This document shows positions 26,642 to 33,241 of a stretch of DNA of 64,000 nucleotides, in pieces; position 1 is the stretch's first letter; every line of letters starts with the position of its first letter. This stretch comes from CAZGVW01 sp964529265. Lineage in GTDB: Bacteria > Planctomycetota > Phycisphaerae > Phycisphaerales > UBA1924. The stretch lies in contig CAZGVW010000120.1 in NCBI GenBank assembly GCA_964529265.1, positions 1 to 64,000 of the forward strand. The letters run 5' to 3'. A program made the translations under genes and the position numbers. The notes beneath the pieces are model-generated. The model was given only the letters and a program-made list of their open reading frames with translations. It was not told where the DNA came from and searched no databases.

Positions 26642-27676
26642 ATGGCCATGCAGGACGAACTGAAGACGCCGGATGAAGTGCGGGCGAAGTGCGCGCAGTT
26701 CCGCGATACGTTCAAAGGCCTCGCCGACGAGGTGGGGAAGGTGATCGTGGGGCACCGCGAGATCGTGGAGGGCGTGCTGACGACGCTCTTCGCGGGCGGA
26801 AACGTGCTGCTGGAGGGCGTGCCGGGGCTGGGCAAGACCATGCTGGTGCGCACGCTGGCGGAGGCGATGCATCTGCCGTTCAGCCGCATTCAGTTCACGC
26901 CGGACCTGATGCCGGCGGACGTGACGGGGTCAACGATCGTGTCGGAGGAGCCGGCGACGGGTCGGCGCGAGTTCGTGTTCCAGAAGGGGCCGATCTTCGC
27001 GCAGGTGGTGCTGGCGGATGAGATCAACCGCGCGACGCCGAAGACGCAATCGGCGCTGCTGGAGGCGATGCAGGAGCGGAGCGTGACGGTGGGAGGCGTG
27101 ACGCACAAACTCGCGGCGCCGTTCATCGTGCTGGCGACGCAGAACCCGATCGAGCAGGAGGGGACGTATCCGCTGCCGGAGGCGCAGATGGACCGGTTCT
27201 TCTTCAAGCTGAACGTGGGGTACTCGCAGTTGAACGACCTGATGACGATTCTGGATCGGACGACGGGCGCGAAGGCGCCGGAGGTTCAGGCGAAGATCGA
27301 CGGGCCGGGGATCCTGGAGGGGCAGCACCTGGTGCGGCAGGCGGTGATCGCGCCGCACGTGAAGGAATATGCCGCGCGGCTGGCGCTGGCGACGCACCCG
27401 GAGGGGGAGTATGCGCCTTCGATCACGAACCAGTACATCCGGGTGGGGGCGTCGCCCCGCGGGGCGCAGGCGCTCATTCTCGCGGCGAAGGTGCATGCGC
27501 TGTGCGACGGGCGGTTCCACGCATCGTTCGCGGACGTGAAGAGGGCGGCGCTGCCGGCGCTGCGGCACAGGATCATCCTGAATTTCGAGGCGGAGGCGGA
27601 TCGGGTTGATCCGGATGCGGTGGTGAGCAAGATTCTGGAGGCGACGACGACGGAGCCGGTGGGGGTGAATGCATGA
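26642..27676 (+). CDS. MoxR-family AAA+ ATPase
   Basis: A 344-residue AAA+ chaperone-type ATPase. Walker A is GVPGLGKTM, Walker B VVLADEINRA, sensor-1 VLATQNPIEQEGTYPLPEAQMDRF, as in all MoxR proteins. It works with vWA proteins to mature or remodel targets, here probably with the DUF58 and vWA products encoded around it. ATG 26642 (MAMQDEL) has GAAAGG upstream and is preferred to the longer frame. The short gap before it (26540-26641) includes a degenerate CGCAGAG-containing stretch at 26615-26633. Its stop overlaps the start of the GxxExxY gene. Confidence 0.95.
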   Translation: MAMQDELKTPDEVRAKCAQFRDTFKGLADEVGKVIVGHREIVEGVLTTLFAGGNVLLEGVPGLGKTMLVRTLAEAMHLPFSRIQFTPDLMPADVTGSTIVSEEPATGRREFVFQKGPIFAQVVLADEINRATPKTQSALLEAMQERSVTVGGVTHKLAAPFIVLATQNPIEQEGTYPLPEAQMDRFFFKLNVGYSQLNDLMTILDRTTGAKAPEVQAKIDGPGILEGQHLVRQAVIAPHVKEYAARLALATHPEGEYAPSITNQYIRVGASPRGAQALILAAKVHALCDGRFHASFADVKRAALPALRHRIILNFEAEADRVDPDAVVSKILEATTTEPVGVNA

Positions 27677-28161
27677 ACGCAGAGGAGCGCAGAGGGACGC
27701 GGAGGGGAAGAGTTGTGGACCTGATGCCTGGTGAGGAGATGGAACATGCCATGGGCATTCCGGTCGACCCGGACTGGAACCGAATCACTCACAGGGTGAT
27801 CGGGTGCGCTATGCAGGTGCATTCCGAACTGGGTTCCGGGTTTGCGGAGCGCGTTTATGAAGACGCTATGGAGTACGAACTGCGCCGGGAGGGGCTGCGC
27901 TTTGGGCGTCAGGTCGAGACGCCCGTCCGGTACAAAGACGTCCTGCTTTCAACTCAGCGCATTGACCGTGTGGTTGAGGATCTTATTGTCGTCGAACTCA
28001 AGGCCGTCGAGGCTGTGCCGGATGCGCACCTGGCCCAGTTGGTGAACTACCTGCGGGCCGCCGACCTGCCCCTTGGCCTCCTGATCAACTTCAACGTTCG
28101 CAGCCTCAAGGAGGGCATCTTCCGCCGTATCAACGATGCGGCGACTGCACGGCGCCGCTGA
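27673..28161 (+). CDS. GxxExxY protein (PD-(D/E)XK nuclease-fold)
   Basis: A 162-residue frame, of which residues from about 36 on match the GxxExxY family: ITHRVIGCAMQVHSELGSGFAERVYEDAMEYEL (the G-x-x-E-x-x-Y core), then the nuclease-like RIDRVVEDLIVVELKAVE and DAHLAQLVNYLRAADLPLGLLINF. The first ~13 residues (MNAEERRGTRRG) are a translation of the left repeat arm, so true initiation may be at ATG 27724 or later. Base composition is visibly less GC-rich than the flanking operon. The gene is enclosed by 37-bp inverted repeats (27676-27712, 28172-28208). Function is unknown; it may act on nucleic acids, possibly its own element. Confidence 0.9.
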   Translation: MNAEERRGTRRGRVVDLMPGEEMEHAMGIPVDPDWNRITHRVIGCAMQVHSELGSGFAERVYEDAMEYELRREGLRFGRQVETPVRYKDVLLSTQRIDRVVEDLIVVELKAVEAVPDAHLAQLVNYLRAADLPLGLLINFNVRSLKEGIFRRINDAATARRR

Positions 28162-28208
28162 CCCTGCTTTTCTCTTCTCCTCCGCGTCCTCTGCGCTCCT
28201 CTGCGCTC
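27676..28208. mobile_element. Putative repeat-bounded GxxExxY element
   Basis: Terminal inverted repeats of about 37 bp at 27676-27712 and 28172-28208 match after one mismatch and one 1-bp gap over most of their length. Each arm is three ~10-bp units of the form CGCAGAGGAG / CGCAGAGG / ACGCGGAGG followed by GAAGAG. The unit carries a single lower-GC GxxExxY gene and sits exactly between the moxR stop codon and the DUF58 gene of one operon. No target-site duplication could be identified by eye. Confidence 0.6.
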
Positions 28209-28217
28209 CAGAATCCC

Positions 28218-29225
28218 ATGCTTCGAATCGCCACGCCATCCCGGCCTCGCTCGATTGATGAGCTGCTCGATCCGCGGCTGATTTCGCGGCTGTCGCAGCT
28301 GGACATTGCCTCGCGCAAGGTGTTTGCGGGGAAACTGAAGGGTGAGCGGCGGTCGAAGAAGAAGGGGGAGAGCGTCGAGTTTGCGGATCACAGGCCGTAT
28401 GTCTCGGGGGATGATCTGCGGCGGCTCGATTGGCGGCTGTATGCGCGGCTGGACCGGCTGTTTCTGAAACTGTTCCTCGAGGAGGAGGATCTCTCGCTGC
28501 ACATCGTCGTCGATTGCTCCGCGTCGATGGATTGCGGGGAACCTTCCAAGATGCTGTTTGCGCAGCGGCTGACGATGGCGCTGGGGTACATCGGGCTGGT
28601 GAATCTGAATCGCGTGGCGGTGACGGCGATCGGCGCGGGGGCGGGGGGCTCCGGGGGCGGGGGCGGGGGGAATGGGGAAGACGTGGGTGGCGGGGCGGGC
28701 GCGGCGCGGCCGGCGGGTGCGGAGTTGCTTTCGCTGCGGAACCTGCGCGGACGGCGGCGGGCGCATGATCTGGGGCGGTTCCTGCTGAGTCTGGAGCCGG
28801 GGGGGCCGGGGGGAGCGGGGGCGGATTTCACAGCCGCGGCAAAGCGGATGGCGCTGCAGCGGACGGGCAAGGGCGTGATGGTGGTGATCAGCGATTTCCT
28901 GTTCAAGGAGGGGTATGAGCAGGGGCTGCGGCTGCTGCTGGGGCGCGGGTACGACCTGTTCGCGGTGCAGGTGTTGAGTCCTCAGGAGGTGGCGCCGACG
29001 ATCGGGGGCGACCTGCGGCTGCGCGACACGGAGGACGGCGACGTGGCGGAGGTGACGATCTCGGCCGGGCTGCTGAAGCGATACAAGGCGAACCTGAGCG
29101 CATGGTGCGACCAGTTGCGGATGTTCTGCGCGCGGCGCGAGATCTCGCTGCTCACGGTGCAGAGCGATACGCCGGTGGACACGATGGTGCTGGACTACAT
29201 GCGGAAGCGGGGGCTGCTGAGATGA
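28218..29225 (+). CDS. DUF58-domain (vWA-like) protein
   Basis: A 335-residue protein. The DUF58 core is clear: RKVFAGKLKGERRSKKKGESVEFADHRPYVSGDDLRRLDWRLYAR, then the vWA-like segment LHIVVDCSASMD and GKGVMVVISDFLFKEGYEQGL. A Gly-rich insert (GGSGGGGGG, about residues 138-150) interrupts the middle. In moxR operons the DUF58 protein is a usual partner of the ATPase. The gene begins just after the right arm of the GxxExxY element; it is soluble and cytoplasmic by sequence. Confidence 0.92.
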   Translation: MLRIATPSRPRSIDELLDPRLISRLSQLDIASRKVFAGKLKGERRSKKKGESVEFADHRPYVSGDDLRRLDWRLYARLDRLFLKLFLEEEDLSLHIVVDCSASMDCGEPSKMLFAQRLTMALGYIGLVNLNRVAVTAIGAGAGGSGGGGGGNGEDVGGGAGAARPAGAELLSLRNLRGRRRAHDLGRFLLSLEPGGPGGAGADFTAAAKRMALQRTGKGVMVVISDFLFKEGYEQGLRLLLGRGYDLFAVQVLSPQEVAPTIGGDLRLRDTEDGDVAEVTISAGLLKRYKANLSAWCDQLRMFCARREISLLTVQSDTPVDTMVLDYMRKRGLLR

Positions 29226-29237
29226 GGCAGGGGATGG

Positions 29238-29393
29238 AACGCAGAGGAGCGCAGAGGGGCGCGGAGGGGATGCGCGGCGGATGGTCGCACAGCATCCGGA
29301 GTGCGCCTTGCGATGTGCGCTGTTCACGTCGAACCGCGGAGGCGCAACTCGCGCGCCTCCTCCACTCTGTGTTCCTCTGCGCTCCTCTGGGTT
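29238..29393. repeat. Gene-less inverted-repeat element inside the vWA operon
   Basis: Left arm 29238-29269 (AACGCAGAGGAGCGCAGAGG and following) and right arm about 29357-29393 (its reverse complement with some substitutions) enclose about 90 bp with no gene. It uses the same unit sequence as the GxxExxY element 1 kb upstream and looks like a deleted or miniature form. It lies between the DUF58 stop and the SD of the next vWA gene. Confidence 0.75.
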
Positions 29394-29418
29394 CCCGTCT
29401 TCCCGCGGAGCGAGAGGC

Positions 29419-31461
29419 ATGACGTGGTTGACGCCGCTCATTGCGGGGATTTCGGCGGCGATCGCCGTGCCGGCGCTGGTGATTCTGTATTTCCTGAAGC
29501 TGCGGCGGCGGGATTTGGAGATTTCGTCCACGCTGCTGTGGAAGAAGGCGATTCAGGACCTGCAGGCGAATGCGCCGTTCCAGAGGTTGCGGCGGAACAT
29601 TCTGCTGCTGCTGCAGTTGCTGGCGCTGGCGGCGGCGCTGCTGGCGCTCGGGCAGCCGGAGATCGAGGCGGCGACGGCGCCGGGGCAGCGGACGGTGCTC
29701 ATGATCGATCGCTCGGCGAGCATGTCCACGGAGGACGCGGACGACGGGCGCGGGGGGACGATGTCGCGGCTCGAGCAGAGCAAGCGCAGCGCGATCGAGT
29801 TCATCGAAACGATGCGCGAGCCGGGCGTGTTCTCGCGAGATGAGCGCGACGAGGCGATGGTGATCGCGTTCGATTCCGGCGCAGAGGTGGTGCACTCGTT
29901 CACGGGCGACAAGATGCGGCTGCGGAGCGCGATCGAATCGATTCTTCCCTCCGGCGCGACATCGAGCCTGGAGGAGGCGGCGCGGCTGGCGGATGCGTAT
30001 TCGGTGACGGTGATGGAGGAGGGGCGCGGGCTGGTGACACAGCCGGGCGCGCCGATCATCATGTGGTCGGATGGGCGGCTGCCGGATGCGGCGCGCGTGA
30101 AGGTGAATCCGCAGACCCCGTTCACGTTCCACGCGGTCGGCGCGGCGGACACGGCGAACGTGGGCGTGACGGCGCTGCGGGCGGAGCGGGCGTATGACAA
30201 TCCGGCGCGGCTTTCGGTGTTCGTGGCGATGCAGAGCACGGATGCGCAGCCGCGGTCGGTGGATGTGGAGTTCGCGGTGGGGGGTGTGGTGAGCGCGATT
30301 CGGCCTGTGCGGCTGCCGGGGGCCGTGCCGCCGGCGGAGGGCGGGCCGGGCGTGGCGACGGGCGGCGTGGTGTTTGAACTGGATCGCGCGGAAGGGGGGC
30401 TGGCGCGTGTGCGGCTGCTCGGCGAGGACCCGATGCGCGTGGACAACGAGGCGTGGATCGTGCTGCCGCCGGCGCGGCGGCTGGCGGCGCTCTATGTCTC
30501 GATGCGCGACACGTTCGTGCTTGAGGCGATCAAGGCGCAGGAGCTCTCGCGTCTCGTGACGGCGACGCCGGCGCAGTACGAGGAGATGGTGAAGGAGGGG
30601 CGCGACGCGGAGTTCGAGGTGATCGTGCTGGATGGCTGGGCGCCGGAGGTGTTTCCGCCGGGTCGGTACCTGGTGTTCGGGGCGCAGGCGGCGCTGGCGG
30701 GGGTTTCGCCGGGGGCGGAGGAGGATGCGCAGCCGCGGATCATCATTGACTGGTCGCGCGAGCATCCGGCGCTGCGATCGGTGAGCATGGAGAACCTTTT
30801 CATCGCGCGGTCGCGGCCGCTGACGATCGATCGGGAGGCGCAGGGGGAGGCGCGGGTGCTGGCAGAATCCGATCATGGGCCGGTGATCGTGGAAGCCGCG
30901 GCGGGCGGGGCGCGGGCGATCATCGTCGGCTTCAGCGTGATGAACACGAACTGGGTGTGGGACCACAACATGGTGGTGTTCGTGGCGTCGGCGTTGCGGG
31001 CGCTGGCTGGGGAATCGGCCGCGGTGCTGCAGACGGGCGTGAAGCCGGGGGGAGCGCTGACGACGCGGCTTCCGGTGGGCGCGAGCGACGTGGAGTTGAC
31101 GCTGCCGGATGGGTCGGGCGTGGCCGTTTCGCCGGCGTCGGACGGGCAAGTGAGTTACGGGCCGGTGCGCGACACGGGGCTGTATCGTTTCCGGTGGCGG
31201 GGCCCGGGCGGACCGGAGGATGTGGAGAGCGGCGGGCGGATGCAGCGGATCATCGCGGCGAACCTGCTCGACCCTTCGGAATCGGATGTGCGGACACAGG
31301 GCACGCTGGACCTTGCGGCGAGGCAGATCGCCGCGGCGGGGGCGGGCGCCGCCGGGGGCGATTCCAACGCGCGGCAATCGCTGTGGCCGTGGCTGCTGCT
31401 GGGCGCGCTGGCGATCGTGATGCTGGAGTGGTTCGTGTACAACCGGAAGGTGCACATCTGA
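29419..31461 (+). CDS. BatA/vWA-domain membrane protein
   Basis: A 680-residue protein beginning with the BatA N-terminal anchor (MTWLTPLIAGISAAIAVPALVILYFLKLRRRDLEISSTLLWKKAIQDLQANAPFQRLRRN), a second hydrophobic segment, and a vWA domain with MIDAS DRSASM (about residues 95-250). A beta-rich central part follows, then a last transmembrane segment near the C-terminus (WPWLLLGALAIVMLEWFVYN). ATG 29419 has GGAG about 10 nt upstream and matches the family start. The last gene of the run starting at 17698; a CAGGCC/GGCCTG hairpin follows. Confidence 0.9.
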   Translation: MTWLTPLIAGISAAIAVPALVILYFLKLRRRDLEISSTLLWKKAIQDLQANAPFQRLRRNILLLLQLLALAAALLALGQPEIEAATAPGQRTVLMIDRSASMSTEDADDGRGGTMSRLEQSKRSAIEFIETMREPGVFSRDERDEAMVIAFDSGAEVVHSFTGDKMRLRSAIESILPSGATSSLEEAARLADAYSVTVMEEGRGLVTQPGAPIIMWSDGRLPDAARVKVNPQTPFTFHAVGAADTANVGVTALRAERAYDNPARLSVFVAMQSTDAQPRSVDVEFAVGGVVSAIRPVRLPGAVPPAEGGPGVATGGVVFELDRAEGGLARVRLLGEDPMRVDNEAWIVLPPARRLAALYVSMRDTFVLEAIKAQELSRLVTATPAQYEEMVKEGRDAEFEVIVLDGWAPEVFPPGRYLVFGAQAALAGVSPGAEEDAQPRIIIDWSREHPALRSVSMENLFIARSRPLTIDREAQGEARVLAESDHGPVIVEAAAGGARAIIVGFSVMNTNWVWDHNMVVFVASALRALAGESAAVLQTGVKPGGALTTRLPVGASDVELTLPDGSGVAVSPASDGQVSYGPVRDTGLYRFRWRGPGGPEDVESGGRMQRIIAANLLDPSESDVRTQGTLDLAARQIAAAGAGAAGGDSNARQSLWPWLLLGALAIVMLEWFVYNRKVHI

Positions 31462-31478
31462 GAGGGCTGCGAGTCGGG

Positions 31479-31497
31479 CAGGCCGGGGGGAGGCCTG
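31479..31497 (+). terminator. Possible hairpin after the vWA operon
   Basis: CAGGCC and GGCCTG arms around a GGGGGGA loop, 18 nt after the stop at 31461. There is no T-run, so a factor-independent terminator is not certain. Confidence 0.25.
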
Positions 31498-31671
31498 GGG
31501 CGCGGCGGAAGTCGCCGAATCGGCAGGGATTTGGCACGGGAGTAGCACGATTGTCGCTGGTCCGGTGATCCGGCGACGGTTCCGGCTGATTGGCGCGTCA
31601 AGAATGATGAGCCGCGGAAGGCCGCCTCGGGGAGGCTGCGCCTTCGCGCCGGCCCTCAGGGAGATCCGCCT

Positions 31672-33198
31672 ATGCAGTGCTGTCTGTCCACCGCGCGGAG
31701 CGGCAAAGTTCTTCTGATCGCTCTTGCCTTCATCATGGCCGTGATTTCGGCGCCGGCGGCGGAAGCCCAGGCGCAGACGCGCGGGGCGTACACCGATTCG
31801 CCGGAGATGCCGAGTACGCCGATGGGCCGCCGGGCGATGGAGGTGATCGATGCTCTGAACACCGGCGACGCGGGCCGGATCGCGCGGCTCGTGGAAGAGT
31901 CCTTCGGCGGCGAGTTCGCCGAACTCCCGATGGAGCAGCATGAGCGGGTTTTTCTCGACGTGTTCGACCGCACGCGCGGAGTTGATTTCGTCGGCGTGCG
32001 ATCGTACGACGCCCGTCAGCCGGCGGGCGAACTGGTGGTGATCCTCAAGTCTCGCCTCACGGACGACTGGCGCGCGATCGTGATGAGCATGGAGCCCGAT
32101 CCGCCGCACAGGATCATCGGCCTTCAGTTCGCGCCGGCGCGGCCGCCGTCGTTCGTTCAGCCGGATGCAGGCCCGCTCACGCTCGATGAGGCGGTGCAGC
32201 GGCTGGACGCTTTCGTGACGCGCATGGCCGAGGCCGACGCGTTCTCCGGCGCCGTGCTGCTCGCGAAGGATGGGCGCGTGGTCTACGAGCGCGCCGTGGG
32301 CGAGGCGAACAAGGCCTGGAAGACGCCGAACCGCATCGATACGAAGTTCAACCTCGGCTCGATGAACAAGATGTTCACGGCGGTGGCGATCGCGCAGCTC
32401 GCTGAGCGCGGGGCGCTGTCCTACAGCGATCCGATCTCGAAACACCTCGGCGAATCCTGGTTGCCCTCCGACGTGGCCGAGACCATCACCATCGAGCACC
32501 TGCTCACGCACACCTCCGGCCTCGGCAGTTATTTCAACGACGAGTTCATGAGCGCCTCGCGAGCCCGTTTCCGCGAGGTGGATGACTACAAGCCGCTCAT
32601 CGCGGATGATCGCCCCACGTTCGAGCCCGGAAGCGACTGGCAGTACAGCAACTCCGGGTTCATGCTCCTCGGCGCGATCGTGCAGGCGGCGAGCGGGCTG
32701 GACTACTTCGACTACATGCGCGAGCATGTCTACGGCCCGGCCGGCATGACCAACTCCGATTGCTACGACCTCGACCGCCCCGTGCCGAACCTGGCCGAGG
32801 GGTACATCCGCGAACGCGCCGACGGCGGCATCGCTTACCGAAACAACCTGTTCATGCACGTCATCCGCGGCGGGCCGGCGGGCGGGGGATATTCCACTGT
32901 GCGCGACCTCTTCACGTTCGCGGAGGCGCTGCGGAACGACCGCCTCATCAGCGCCGCGTCGCGCGACACCCTCTGGTCGCTCAAGCCCTCATCACCGGAC
33001 TATGGCTACGGATTCAGCATCGAGGAACTTCCGACAGGAAGGGTCGTGGGGCATTCCGGCGGTTTCCCCGGCATCAACAGCCTGCTCGATATCCACGTGG
33101 ACGGCGGATGGACATGCGCCACGATGAGCAACTGCGGCGACGCCGCGGCGATGACGGTCGGGCGGCGGATGAATGATCTGGTCGCCCGCGTGAAGTGA
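31672..33198 (+). CDS. Secreted serine hydrolase, beta-lactamase/PBP4* family
   Basis: A 508-residue exported protein (signal peptide to about residue 33, AEAQAQ). An N-terminal ~130-residue domain (GRRAMEVIDALNTGDAGRIARLVEESF) is often fused to such hydrolases. The class C beta-lactamase-like domain follows: S230-M-N-K233 nucleophile motif, Y325-S-N, and HSGG near the end. Probably a periplasmic peptidase or esterase rather than an antibiotic resistance enzyme. SD AGGGAGA about 8 nt before ATG. Converges on the glycosyltransferase gene with 43 bp between. Confidence 0.92.
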   Translation: MQCCLSTARSGKVLLIALAFIMAVISAPAAEAQAQTRGAYTDSPEMPSTPMGRRAMEVIDALNTGDAGRIARLVEESFGGEFAELPMEQHERVFLDVFDRTRGVDFVGVRSYDARQPAGELVVILKSRLTDDWRAIVMSMEPDPPHRIIGLQFAPARPPSFVQPDAGPLTLDEAVQRLDAFVTRMAEADAFSGAVLLAKDGRVVYERAVGEANKAWKTPNRIDTKFNLGSMNKMFTAVAIAQLAERGALSYSDPISKHLGESWLPSDVAETITIEHLLTHTSGLGSYFNDEFMSASRARFREVDDYKPLIADDRPTFEPGSDWQYSNSGFMLLGAIVQAASGLDYFDYMREHVYGPAGMTNSDCYDLDRPVPNLAEGYIRERADGGIAYRNNLFMHVIRGGPAGGGYSTVRDLFTFAEALRNDRLISAASRDTLWSLKPSSPDYGYGFSIEELPTGRVVGHSGGFPGINSLLDIHVDGGWTCATMSNCGDAAAMTVGRRMNDLVARVK

Positions 33199-33241
33199 GG
33201 ATGCGCCGCAACGAAGCCCGCGGCTGCCAACGCCGGAATAG

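Noticed and set aside
24215..26872. 885-codon minus-strand frame
   Set aside because: Antisense of the 1032-residue vWA gene and moxR; Arg/His/Leu-rich with no motif.
29152..32859. 1235-codon open frame on the minus strand
   Set aside because: Antisense to DUF58, vWA and serine hydrolase genes that have clear motifs; Arg/His/Pro-rich shadow.
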